From positions 6,937,151 through 7,001,150 of the forward strand of contig NC_003071.7 in assembly GCF_000001735.4 (NCBI RefSeq): DNA of 64,000 bases, in the 5' to 3' direction. Positions 22,986 through 34,499 of the stretch are shown one piece after another. Source of the stretch: Arabidopsis thaliana (taxonomy: Eukaryota > Streptophyta > Magnoliopsida > Brassicales > Brassicaceae). The position numbers and the translations under genes were made by a program. The first letter of the stretch is position 1; every line of letters starts with the position of its first letter. The notes beneath the pieces were generated by a model, which did no database searches, was not told where the DNA came from, and was given only the letters and a program-made list of their open reading frames with translations.

Positions 22986-24612
22986 GGATATCACTAGAGA
23001 AAAATACTTTTCTTTTTAGTTTTACTAAGAAGTATGTAGTACGTGTTATGCTTACATGCATGCTTACTATTTTATAGGTGGTAGATCATAAGATTTTGCA
23101 TTAAGGCTAAAGGTAATACCCCTATATTACTTTATATCCCACGTTATACGCGATAATCTTAAAAATATGGATGTAATGCTGTATTATAGGATATATTTTT
23201 CTGTTTGGTATGATCTCGTTTGAGTACCAAGAATCATGTAAATCACGTGTTATGCTAATAAGTTACATGCATACCTATACTCTTTATTAGTTGGTGGATT
23301 GATACATAAGATCTTCGTAAAAGTATTTATACGCGAGAACCTAAAGACAAGAATTTATATGGAGTATTTTTTTTTACAAGAATTTAGATATAATTTAAAC
23401 CTAAAATATTGTAATAATTCAAACACTACCGACTTTTTAAAACTGTAAACGGAAATTAAAATAAGTTAGATTGGGTTTAACAGTCGTTTAAGTATTATAT
23501 ACATTTTTAGATATATAAAACCCAAAGTTTTAAGAAAAAATATCAAAGCATTGGGTATTTTCTTTGAGTTTTGATATTTTAGATACCACGGTCTTGATCC
23601 GGAATAAGGTATTTACCAAAAAATGATTGTCTAAACAAGACGTGGCTGTTTCATTGTTGGATGATTAGTCTTAGTGATTTCTAAGACTGTTTTTGTTGTT
23701 GTTCGACAACTAAATCTAATGAAATTAATCCGTCAAATCTCTAGTGAAATCAGTTGAAAATAGACTGTTACTTGCGCCACGATTTTTCTCAGGAGAGGAA
23801 TAATGTCAAAAACTGTTTATATTTGTACATTAGGTTAGTACCATTAGCAGTGAGAGTAACAACGTCTATCATGCGTTAATAGTATACATTATTTCTGTTA
23901 AAAAGTAACATATTTTGATAATATGTATTAAGTTTAATTTTAGGAAAACTACCCATTTTACTGTAAAACATACATTTATTTTAACATTCATTTAAGCATT
24001 TTTTCATTTCTGACAATAAACCCAAAAAATTTCTTATAAATGCATTTTGCATCTCTTTTTGATGAAAAATACCAAAATTGATTAATCACCACCTAAAAAT
24101 GCATTTTGCATCTTCTTCGAGTTTCTATTTTGTATACCAAAAGAAACACAAACAAACATGGGTGCTTCATTTTCTGGATCCTCCATGTGTCATATGATCA
24201 CGAATCACGATCTCAAATCAACGCAAAGATATCACAACCGGGATCTGAAAAATTATAGCAACCGAGGTCGCATCTTTTGAGTATCCATTTGTATAATATC
24301 TCGGAGAAATCAAAGTGGAATAAGAATGCAAGATCCTCTAAAAATAGAACTGTTTTGCAGATTCTAACTTTGACCATGTGGTTCGAATAATGATATCAGA
24401 AGCAATGTTTTAGTTATTGATTATTTTGCACAGGCTAAAGAGACGATTTTTAGCTTAACGTATGGTTGGAAAAAAAAACACTAATCCTTCATTTTTTAAG
24501 TTTCTAAAAATAACCATTTACCATAATCAAGTAGTGATGGACCCAAGATTTTTTTTACTATGATCGGAAGTAAAATTTTAGATTTTGTTTAATGACATAT
24601 ATGACGAGTTTC
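22986..24612. other. long geneless stretch
   Basis: Contains the ROSY1 promoter side and then about 1.6 kb of AT-rich DNA. I see no gene. CATTTTGCATCT occurs twice near 24040-24115. Confidence 0.4.
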
Positions 24613-24952
24613 TCTTTTTTTTTTTTTTAATTTTATATTAAATTAAATTAAAAAAGAACAGCCAATGTTGTTACAACAAGTGCTAACTATAGTTTAAAGG
24701 TTATAATCTAAAAACAGATTCTAAGTTATCTCTCTCTCAACCCAAACATGTAAACCTCTGTCAAATCTTCTATCACCACTCTGTTTTATAGCCATCAAAT
24801 GATTTCGAATGTGCTTATCTATCCAATTGATAAGCCGACTTGAAGGGTTCGGGGAAGCCCCATGTTTGCGCTCGTTTCGCTCTCGCCATAGAGTATAAAT
24901 CGTCACTGCAAAATGCAACGGGTTAGGAAACCTGCACTGCGATCCGGCCAAT
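24613..24952 (-). mobile_element. 5'-truncated LINE 3' end
   Basis: The minus-strand frame at 24721-24951 reads HFAVTIYTLWRERNERKHG, then RLINWIDKHIRNHL, the end of a Ta11-type LINE ORF2. A T run at about 24614-24630 is the poly(A) tail. A short direct repeat GAGTTTCT borders it (24606-24613 and about 24958-24965), a plausible but short target duplication. Confidence 0.75.
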
Positions 24953-24957
24953 TGTTT

Positions 24958-25221
24958 GAGTTTCTAAGCTTACAAATTAATTGGATTAAGTTTCTAATCA
25001 TTTGTGTTTCCGGGTCGGGTGAAGGATCTGCTTTAGTATTGAGTTTGACATTTTTGTTTTGTTTTTTTTGTAAATATTAGTTATGTTCTAAGACCAGATC
25101 CAACAGCGTCTCTAATGGGTTCCTAAACCTACATGGTCTTAAAGAAAAAGGCCAAAAATAAAAAAGAAATGAAAAAAGAAGAAAGACGTTTCTAAGCTTA
25201 GAAATTAATTGGATTAGAAAG
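24958..25221 (+). repeat. direct repeat of about 30 bp flanking a PPR gene scrap
   Basis: TTTCTAAGCTTACAAATTAA at 24961-24980 recurs with one change at about 25189-25208; both are followed by TTGGATTA. The repeats bracket roughly 200 bp that include the PPR 5' end copy. The whole may be a segment duplicated or inserted as a unit. Confidence 0.6.
25004..25056 (-). pseudogene. stray copy of the PPR gene 5' end (about 16 codons)
   Basis: On the minus strand this reads MSNSILKQILHPTRKH, which matches the first residues of the PPR gene at 15695 (MSTSILRRILDPTRKP) in both protein and DNA. The remainder of the PPR gene is absent. It may be a piece carried here by an element or the remnant of a lost paralogue. 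Confidence 0.65.
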
Positions 25222-25327
25222 ACCCAAACGTGGCATATTCTGATTGGGTTCATTTTTTTTGGTTTCACGATTTTGTTTCTTTGTCTCCCTCGGCGATTCT
25301 GATAGCGACTGCAATTTACGGTGTGTC

Positions 25328-27160
25328 TGTAGCACCTCGTATTCTGAGGAAGTAGGTCGGAAAGCCTAATCCGTAGAAATTTGCGTATAGAAGTAAGTCG
25401 TTAAGTCCCGTGAAAGAGAAAGAGGAAAAGAAGCAAGAAGAAAAGAAGAAAGAAGCGGAGGACAAAGACGAGAAGGAAGGTAATTATTCCTCGAATCACT
25501 TTCAATCTGGCGATTGTACCCTCCAAGTTAAACAAGAAAAAGAGACTCACGGTCCAAGTTTTTAAGGAACATCCGTACTTCTTTCGTATCGCAACCATAC
25601 TACGAGAAAGGTAATTGTATTCTATGGCTCGCATAAGGACATAGGTTAAGCGAAGAAAGTCGGATTATAAGGGAAAGGTGTGAAGGATTCAAGAGAGAAA
25701 GTTGCCCGAGAAGAGAAGAATCAAGAAAAGTCTTGATCTGAATGAGGAGTTAGTCGCCAAAGCAATAAGACCGAAGAAGAGTTTCAGATAGAAGGAAATA
25801 TTCGAAACGAAGAAAGAAGAAAGCTTGTGTAAGAATTCGGGAAAAGAAGGTGAATGAGAAAGGAAATCGGACTTGGTATTTATAAAATTCTAACTTTCAC
25901 CAAGACGTGAAATTTCGACGATTAGTCTTGTTTCGGAAACTTGCAACTCAAGTTGGCTCACTTGGAGCGGAAGTTAATCAGAAGTGGAGCCCAAGTTTTG
26001 TTGTCGGAAGTCATGCAAGTTACACAACCTTTCATTGCTAAGCGGACGTGCCAATTTGCGCTATAAAATGCTTGCCCTCATTATTCCACGAGTTTTTGGA
26101 AGGAGAATAGAGAAATTAGAAAGAAACAGAGAGAGCTAGAGAGAAAGAAGGCAGAGAGAACTAAGACGAGGCTGAGACCACGAGAAGCGACCAAGAGTCT
26201 AGCCCAAACCGTCGTAGCTCCGACCAAGAAAACCCCTCCGAGAATCCGTTCTTGTGAGTCGTAGTGACTACATTGTTTGCTTCCTATGCATTCTAGATTT
26301 ACACTTGAAATCCGGTTGCATGCATGATAAGCTATGACCTAAACGCCTAGTTCATCACCTAGTATAATCGCTTGCATATTTCAGTTTAGAAATCGTCACT
26401 TAGCTTATTTCTTTGAGTTTTTCGCTAAAATCCGGCACTTCGTGTGTGAGCCAACTCGATAATAGGTTTATCCGAGTTTGGCGATCGCGTTGGTAAACTA
26501 ATAAAGAATTAGAATAAATCGTTGAAAATCCGGCTAACTTAAACAATGAATTAGATGCATGTAGTTGAAGTATGTTATTTCTTGAGTTCCGATTGTTTGT
26601 CTTTGCTTGATTTCGACTTCTATGTTGCTTGATGTTTGTTGCCATCACCGAGTTCATATTGGACTGGGATGTGCTTGGTTGTTTTGTAGGATCCCTTGGA
26701 TGCGGAATCCGAGTATTTTAGGCGTGTGTAGAATAGTGTGTTGTTGTTCCGTTCTGTGGTGGATGCCTATGAGCTTTGATCATGAGTGGTCAGTCATGCT
26801 AAGGTATGGCCCGGAACCTAGGCCGGGAATGCATGACGATGCATAGTTCTTATTGGTTTTCTTTGTGGATTCAATAAGATGTGTTGGTCGGCAGTTGACA
26901 AGTCCCTATCAGATCCAACTTGCGACGGTGTGTGAGGAGAAACAGAGCACATAGCCCATAGAAGAAGTGTCTATTTGTTTGCCGATAGTATTCTCGTTCA
27001 CTAAGGCTTATTCATTTCTTTTGCGTGCTTCGTGTTCACTGAAAATCCCTTTGCGATTATTAACCTCATTATCTTGCTTGCGTTGCTTTAGAATTTTAAT
27101 TCATAGTCCCAACTCACTGAGTAATACTAGATTACTCGTGATTCTACTTGTCTTACAGGT
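25328..27160 (+). mobile_element. probable Ty3/gypsy-type LTR (solo or remnant), fossil
   Basis: The region begins TGTAGCACCTCG and shows LTR-like order: a purine-rich stretch, a TATA box GCTATAAAATGC at about 26060, then AGAGAGA-rich leader-like sequence, ending near CTTGTCTTACAGG at about 27150. The CAACTCACTGAGTAATACTA stretch near 27110 resembles LTRs of Tat/Athila-like gypsy elements. I found no gag-pol next to it and no target duplication, so both ends are tentative. Confidence 0.5.
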
Positions 27161-27565
27161 AACACGTAGCAATCAACAAGTAGAGGGGACACGAACGTTA
27201 ACACCGCCAGTCCGGAAATAGCCATCTATCCCAAGGGGAATTGGAATTTACATATTCCCCTTCAAAGATTGAATATTTGGTGTTAGAGGAAACAGAGCAC
27301 GAGATCTTGGAGGTGCTTCGGCGTATAACACATCTCAGGGACCACGGAAACTCTAGTAACATTAACATGTTGTCTTCTGAATTCTGTCAAATTTTAATCA
27401 TCTCTTGCGTTTTTTTCTAGGTTTGTCAACTTTACTTATGAATGTTTGGATTGCATATATGACATTCTCTTCGTCTTTTTAACTGAAGTTTGTCTCTTAC
27501 ACAAATCCTAAATTAACCTCAAAATCAAAGCTAAAGTCCGTCTATCTCATTATTAAACTACTTGT
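27161..27565. other. unassigned stretch
   Basis: Around 27235-27400 one plus frame is open and looks protein-like (EHEILEVLRRITHLRDHG). I cannot place it in any family, and it has no start or partner exon. It may be a captured exon scrap or LTR-internal sequence. Confidence 0.3.
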
Positions 27566-29030
27566 CTCCTTATTATTAAAAGAGAAATACAAATTGAAAA
27601 ATAGTCAAATTTGGCCTCAATTTCAATTTCAATTTTGGATTTTGTTCATTGTTAATCATAATCGTTAAGAATAATTTGGACATAAATTTTCATTAAACAT
27701 TATAGGATCTGCGTGATTAAATCTGGTGGGTTAGGAGTAATTACTCTTAATCACAGATTCAAGTTCCTAATCGGGTTTAGCATCCAAATTTTGCAATCTT
27801 AACCATTCAACAATTTTTTTATATTTACCTCATTTTTGGTATCTAAATATATGAGCATATTCGATCCCTAATAACTGCACATTCAATCATATATTGCCTA
27901 ATCGCTCGAAAATCGTATTAACTTATTCTCATAAATCTAATCCTAACCATAACCAACTCTACAATATTCACCACTTATCTAAATATAGCCAATCATTCAA
28001 TTCTATTCAAAATTCGAATATATATTGTTCATAGTATCTTTAAGTTTATGCTTTTTCTCCAAGATTTTTTTCAAGATTTTCAAAATATTGGAGCCAGAAA
28101 CCCTAGCATCCTTCAACGCTATAAATATCAACTTCATTCTCATTTCCAATTCATTACTCAAATAACTCTTAGGTAGCAACTCAATCGTATGCTTTTTCTT
28201 CTTTTCTTATCACAAATGGCTCAAGCAATTGCTTACCTCGATGACTTCAAACCATACAAAATATCTTGGAGAGTTTATGTCCGTGTCCTTCATACCTGGA
28301 ATACCACAAAGTTTGGTGATACTTTCGACATGGTTCTCTCTGATGTCAAAGTAAAATATGGCCTTGAATGGTACACTAATATAATTTCTTTTTGAGTGGT
28401 AGAGATAGAAGATTCATGCTTCTGTGAAGAGAGAGCATCTGAACCGTTTTGAGAAGCTCATGGTTCCAGGAGAGTGGAAGGCTACTGAAAACTTTGGATT
28501 GACTTATGCAAAATTCAAAGCAACTAATCATCGTTACAAAATGGGCTTCATGGCTAAAACAAGAGTTGTGAGGATGGAACCATTATCAGATTCATATTAT
28601 TTGTCCTTGACTTCTTTCATTGATGTTTTAACTGGCGGTCTCAACCAAAACTACTTGATTGGTACATTTTCATCTTCTGTTTTTAATCTTTTTAATCTTC
28701 TGTGTTATTCAATATATATTTATGTTTTGTTGTTCTTTTTGGTTCAAGATGTTGTTGGTCAAATTGTGAATGTTGGTGAAATGGAGACTATTAATGTCCA
28801 CAATAAACCCACTAAGAAGATTAATTTTGAATTGAGGGATCATAAGTAAACTTCATTCAGTACATCTATTTTTCATTCAAAATAAAAGTTCGTTAATATG
28901 TTTATCTAATATCTCTGGGGTTCATTTGCAGGACAAGTTTTCACTGCATGTGAAGCTTCTAATGGTGAGATGATCATATGTTTGGTCAGATATGCTAAGA
29001 TCAAAACTTACAAAGGTATTCTGTTTTGGT
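27566..29030 (+). mobile_element. Helitron fragment carrying an RPA-like gene
   Basis: The left end (TCTCCTTATTATTAAAAGAG) and the next 110 bp match the Helitron end at 9006. Inside is a gene for an RPA70-like OB-fold protein, the accessory protein typical of plant Helitrons. No CTRR end with hairpin was found downstream; the sequence passes into other mobile DNA at about 29040, so the 3' part appears lost. The left end is preceded by G rather than A, so the border may be off by a few bases. Confidence 0.6.
28216..29014 (+). pseudogene. RPA70-like OB-fold protein gene (DUF223 type), truncated
   Basis: Exons 28216-28350, 28409-28661 and 28749-28845 join in frame (MAQAIAYLDDFKPYKISWRV, then KIHASVKREHLNRFEKL, PGEWKATENFGLTYA, then DVVGQIVNVGEMETINV). 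This is the N-terminal OB fold of the replication protein A 70-kDa-like family (DUF223) found in Helitrons and in related host genes. A piece of the next exon (QVFTACEASNGEMIICLVRY, 28934-29014) follows, but the junction is out of frame and the segment that normally carries LWGKFAE is missing. The remaining OB folds are absent. It most likely served single-strand DNA binding during Helitron replication; now dead. Confidence 0.72.
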
Positions 29031-29060
29031 ATTACTTTCACTTACTTTAACACACCATGT

Positions 29061-30415
29061 GAAACAGCCCTGACGTTAATAAACATTAAAAACATGACGG
29101 GGACAAAAATACAACACTTTGGTTATGAAAAACAGAAACTATAGTGAAAAATAGAGCATGAGATTTGAGTTTCTCTTGGATAGGGTTAACAGATACCATA
29201 GATGATTTTAGAATCGTGAGGTGCCGGTCATGGGAAAATGGGGTCCAATACAAAACAAAATTTATTTGATGAGTTCCACCTATATTTGTAATAACAAAGA
29301 GATAGAATTTAAAATATGAAAATAAATCTGAAACTTTCATAAAAATGGGGCCTATTGTTGAAATAAAAAAATGTTTTGAGGCCTAATTTTTCTTAATAAA
29401 AGTCATAAAAATTTTAGAGGCCCAATACATATGTATCTTGAGTATCTATCACAGGCAGGGTCTGGGTAACCCATTGATTATCATTTCCAAATTTTTGTTA
29501 GATTTTCATATAAATTCGTTGCTTCAATGAAATTTTTCAGGTTCATCACTCATCATGATTCAACTAATGTATGAAATACATGTTAAGAAAAAGGGTGTAA
29601 TGAAATAAACTTGCCCATAAAAATGAAAGTGAGACATATCTAATTGAACAAAGGCAAAATTACAAAGTTTTAGAAGAACTTATCAGCTATCTTCCTTGAA
29701 GTTAATAATCGAACTTTGCCATTCCATGAGCACTTGTATTTTTCAACAAAAGTCTTCACTACCATATCTGCACATACAACATGTACTTTGATAGATTTAG
29801 ATCTCTTATACCGTATATTCTTCTTCATATCCATATTATATTTGGCAATTGCCTTCTTGAAACTATCTTTACCGCTAAAAGCTTGACCGACACGGAATGG
29901 AATCACCTCGCTAGATGAATCATCACTATCATTGTTCTCTTGCATCTGGAAACAATCAACTTCCTCACTCGATTCCTTATCATCATCATAAGTATGGTCT
30001 TCGACTCCCTCGCCATCTTTCCCAATATCATCACGTATGTGCATACTATCACTTAACAATAAGTAAAATTAATTATATGTAAAGGTGATTTGTTCATCAA
30101 ATAAACCAAATTTTTTTTCCTTGATACTAGCTAAATTAATTTTAGAAGTAAGGAAATTGCGGTAAACCTTAAATTAAGAAAAACGCTTTACCTCATCTTA
30201 GTTTATTCTTGTAGAATAATTGGAGAAGATAATTCTCTAGGAAAAACCTTACGAAGAAGAGAAAGCAATTAAAGAGTACTTAGAAACCCTATGAGGATGC
30301 CTTACATTTTATTCTGTTTTATAAGGAGTCATACTTCTTTATTTTTTATTAAACAATTCGTTTTACTATTGTTGCTTAGTTAACAAACGTTAACGTCGGG
30401 GGATGTTTCATGCGG
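29061..30415 (-). mobile_element. MULE (Mutator-like) remnant
   Basis: GAAACAGCCCTGACGTTAAT at about 29062 and the complement of GAAACATCCCCCGACGTTAA at about 30415 point inward and agree apart from small changes, as terminal inverted repeats would. Between them sits a MuDR-type transposase fragment. No target duplication was seen. A second remnant at about 29219-29460 begins GGTGCCGGTC and contains GGGGCCT/AGGCCC motifs, like a decayed small hAT element nested inside. Confidence 0.5.
29670..30059 (-). pseudogene. MuDR transposase N-terminal fragment
   Basis: 129 residues: an acidic stretch (DGEGVEDHTYDDDKESSEE) followed by FRVGQAFSGKDSFKKAIAKY, then a basic segment and a C-x-W-like motif (KCSWNGKVRLLTSRK). 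This is the plant MuDR DNA-binding domain. The catalytic and zinc-knuckle parts are missing. It is a gene relic, not a working transposase. Confidence 0.75.
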
Positions 30416-31069
30416 TTTGTTAAGGTCAGGGTTTAATAACCCAAATAAAAGGGTCAGGTTTATTTTTCTGTTTTTTAAAAACTTCAGGTTTTTTTACTCA
30501 TTTTTCCTCTCTTTGGTGTGGATCGTATTTTTCTCCGTTCTCTGTTGCCCATCAAGGTTGTGAGTTGATAATTTTTGTTAGAAGAAACAAACATGAAAAT
30601 TGTATAAAGACACAAACTTTGAGTTTGAGAAAGTGGAGCTTCACCATTCTAGACGCAAATCAACCTAGAAATCCTAATTTGAAAACAACGATAAGTTTAA
30701 AAAATATAAATATAACATTAAAAACATTAAGATGAAAGATTACAATTGGATTGGAGTCTCACATGTTATATATGGCGATTTACTTTGAAGTGTAAGCAAA
30801 GAGATCATGGTGATTCTTTGGTTGATTAGTTCTTGCATCTTAAGAGTCGTAAATTGGTTGCCATTGTTAACACGGGGGTTAAGGAGGAATTCGATATTAT
30901 GTGAGGTAAACGTATTAAATCAAACTAGAACGGAGAAACCTTACCTTAATCAGCAAAGTTTGATGAAACGACAATTAGCAGAAGCAATAAAAATTATGTT
31001 TATGTGGTCTCCGAAGCAGTTCTAGCAATCAATCATTCAAAAAATAATAGCATTAGTAGATGCGGTAAA
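30416..31069. other. geneless stretch
   Basis: Right flank of the MULE remnant. No gene recognised. Confidence 0.35.
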
Positions 31070-31500
31070 AGAGCAATCATTCAAAAGAATTTTAAAACCT
31101 TTGTAATTCATTTTAAAACTCTTGTAAATACTTTTAAAACCTTTTATGAGGGCTCACAAGAGTTTTAAAATAATTCAAAAAGATTTACAAATGTGTTAAA
31201 TATTTACAAATGTTTTTAAGAGTTGAAAAATAATTGACATATGCTTTCAAAGACTTTATAAGTGTTTTAAATGGATTTAAAAGGATTTTAAAACCATTTT
31301 AAATCCTTTTAAAATTCTTTTAAAACTTTTGTAAATATTTTCAAACCTTTTACAATTGTTTTATGATATTTAAAGGACTTTAAAATATTGACAAAGGTTT
31401 TTGCAGACTTAATAAGGATTTGAAGAGTTTTTAAAGTGATTTAAAAGTGTTTTTAACAACTTTACAAAAAAAAAAAAAATGAGTTTACAAAGATGTTCGT
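31070..31500. repeat. degenerate tract of TTTTAAAA-centred repeats
   Basis: About 430 bp in which short words such as TTTTAAAAC, TTGTAAAT and TTTACAAA recur every 10-25 bp in both orientations, without a fixed period. It is followed at 31555-31640 by ATTAAAAGGGGGTATTTTT and AAAGGGGTATTTTTGCAAAA, which look like transposon end sequences. It may be a subterminal region of a MULE/VANDAL-type element, where transposase-side proteins bind clustered motifs. Confidence 0.55.
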
Positions 31501-34499
31501 AGATTTTTTAATGGATTTACAAGAATTGTTTAAGGCATTGAAAAAAATTAAAAGGGTAATTTAGTCATTTTATATATTAAAAGGGGGTATTTTTAAAAAT
31601 TGATGATGCAAAGGGGTATTTTTGCAAAATGACATTGAAAAAGTATTATTACAAATCTTCCTTATTTTAAATAGATTTTTTATTATATGTTTTTGATGAT
31701 GGGTATCGGATCTTAATATTTCTAGATATAACTATAATGTTTGTATGGATATTGGAAATCCAAATTCGGATAGTTGAGATTCATATCTAACTTATTTATT
31801 AGAAATTCTAATTTCACATTTGTCTTAAAAAAAATAAGTTTATTATGGTTCTATTTATTTTATTTTTATAAAAAATCTTATTGTAATCAAAATCTACTTC
31901 TATTTCCATATAGTCTAAGATATCATCCAAAAGTTTGTACCGAATCGAACCGCTTCATATAACTTATTATGTAAACAATATTTTTCCTCAAGAATAGCTC
32001 TTTTTCTTCATTTTTTTGAATACTAGAAGGTTCTGAACCGAAGTCTGTAATCTCTCGAGAGCCGAAACTACAGAATGTAATATTAGTTTTGTCCTCCTCA
32101 GAAATGGTTATTTTGAGCTCTAACTAAAAGGTGTCGATAACAAAAATATAAGATGTCATCCAAAATTGGCTCCAAAAATCTGTAATATTCGAAAAAAATT
32201 CGATAGTCTTTGTAATTTTAGTAAAATAATATATCAGTTTTTAAACAATATTATACAAAATTGAAATTTATCAAGATTGGTAAGTAACGTTTTTAAATTT
32301 CATTTATTTTAAATAGATCCATGTTTAAATATATGTTTATAACAAAGAGAAATCCATTTATGTTTATAATAAAGAGCCCATCAAAAGTCTCTCTGTGACT
32401 TAAAGAGGTTGTTAAGAAAGAGAAGCCCATGTCAAGGCCTATCGGATGTCTCTGTATGAATTGTAAGAGTTTAACAAGAGAAGTCCATGTAGGCCCAAGA
32501 AAACAGATCCAATAAGACTCTGACGAAGAAGAAAGAAAGGGTGCTTCGCCGCTGAGAAATTCTGGCGGCCTTCTGCAACTCCGGTGAAACCCTCCACCAA
32601 GTCTTGGGTATACGAAGACACTCATTTCCTCCACCTAAAACCCGAAACTTTTGTATCTACTTTGATGGTGAACTCCGCCTGTAATTTCTTCAATTGCCGG
32701 TAATAACTTCCGGCGAGTCCGACGCATATTAAGAATCCTCTTCATCTTATTATTTTTACCATGAACTTGTGTAATCTCAGGTATCCTTGCTGAAATTGCA
32801 GAATTTCTTACTACTCTTCTTCTTCTGATGGGCTCCTGGTCGGCCCATACAAGTTATTCTTTATGGTTTTGGTTTTATGATTTAGCTTAACATGATATTA
32901 CTAAATCTATGATATGGTGTTTATTTTCTTTTAAGGTTTTTTTATATATATATGTAACCATAAGCAGAAGAATAAGAAATTAATAGCTAAACAAACTTTT
33001 GTGTCAATTGTTTCTAATCTCATGATTGGACCTATCATCTTCGCACAACTTCTATGAAGAACACATTGCGTCTCATTGCTCGCTATCTCTTTAACTCAAA
33101 ACCTTTTTCAGCATTTCAGGTGAAAGTTCTCAAACTTTCAATTTCTTGGTTCATGATGGGTGTTTCTTAGAGTAAAAGCTCGTGTAGGAATGATAGAAAA
33201 GATGGTGATATATCTAGAAAGGACGAGTCAAAAGCCTATGGATAATGTTTACCTACAATACGAGATTCTGATAGCTATATCTAGGCGAGAACGTTTGAAA
33301 CTTTTGAGTGATGATATTAAGAAGTTGCTTTTGGATGTGAAGCAGAAATTATTGGTTCCTGTATAAATAGATTATATTACAATAATTTAGTGTATGGTTT
33401 CTGTAGCCTGGGTTCTAAAAGATATGCTCCACATTGAAGTCATAAGAACTTGAGGTATAAGAGTTGTTGTCTTGACTTTCCTTGTTCTTAGATCCTGGAA
33501 CCATGTGTTTGTTTTACCTTTTAGATTGATGAGAAAAGCTCAAAGAAGAAGAAGCAGAAGAAGAATAAGAAGAAGATAGGGTTAGAGAAATTTTTGATTG
33601 AGATTATTCAACAAGATGCTCTGGTGATGGTATTGCATGCACACGCCCATCCCTCTCGGATAGCCGGTGCTTTCAAGTCTTTGTTGGTCTTTGTAGGATA
33701 AGATATTTTACCTGTAATTTTCTGCAATTTTGTAGAAACATTTGCTATGGAGTTTAGATAATTTTGTAAACCACTTTGATCAGAGATCTCCGATTGCTTA
33801 TACATTACTTTCGACTCATTGATAGAAGAAAGCTTGGATCAACGGATTTTTTTTGAGTAGTTATTCAAGTTTCAGACTAAACTAAACACAATTCTAATAT
33901 TATTTTCATCATCAATGTTCTCAAGTTATAAAATCCAAACATCAATCACATCATCTCTCAACAAAAAAGAAGAATCAGTACCCAAAAGACTAGAAAAACG
34001 AGTCAAAAGCATTATTCTGAATATATTTGTCTATATCATTATTAGCTTCAAAACCACCACCAAGATAAAGAGCTGAAAGAAGCATCAGTACCCAAAAGAC
34101 CGGAGAAAAACATAGCATCAACAAAGCAAACAATCTAGACAAACGCAGCAGAAACAATCACACTATCAGTAGTATCTAGAGTGGGTTTTCAAGACATTCA
34201 ATGACCGCAGTTTAAGAAAGCAAGCAAACCAAAAGAGTAGATAGCACGAGAGAATCTCTGAGATGGAGATCTTTGTCAATAGAAAAGCTAAGAAGAAAGC
34301 CCAGCTCCTCCTGGTCCTGGGCTGTCACCTAAATCACCTATATATGAAGCGTACGTACTTGTCGAAACCGTGACATGCCTTGTATGTGTTAGGCATGCCA
34401 CCTTCCTTCTTCTTCTGATGCCGTCCTCTAAATTCAGTCCGATCTGAAATTATCCAAATCAGAGAGATATGAGTTTCCATAAACAAAATTAGTTTACTC
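31501..34499. other. three kb without a recognised gene
   Basis: A plus-strand frame at 33160-33366 (ARVGMIEKMVIYLERTSQ, then LLLDVKQKLLVPV) looks protein-like, as does an upstream start at 33056 (MKNTLRLIARYLFNSKPF) that ends at a good donor, but the two do not join in frame. The minus frame at 32293-32634 has no family resemblance. A possible minus-strand terminal exon at about 34290-34445 ends GDSPGPGGAGLSS. Short direct repeats (ATCAGTACCCAAAAGAC) occur near 33973 and 34084. Confidence 0.35.

Noticed and set aside
25401-27221. Frames of 77-85 codons on both strands
   Set aside because: They fall inside LTR-like sequence, have no recognisable domain, and do not continue across splice sites.
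31070-31500. CRISPR-like or satellite array
   Set aside because: There is no constant repeat or spacing, and the window is a plant nuclear genome.
32293-32634. Minus-strand frame of 113 codons
   Set aside because: No family resemblance, no splice partners, and composition fits AT-rich DNA with chance openness.
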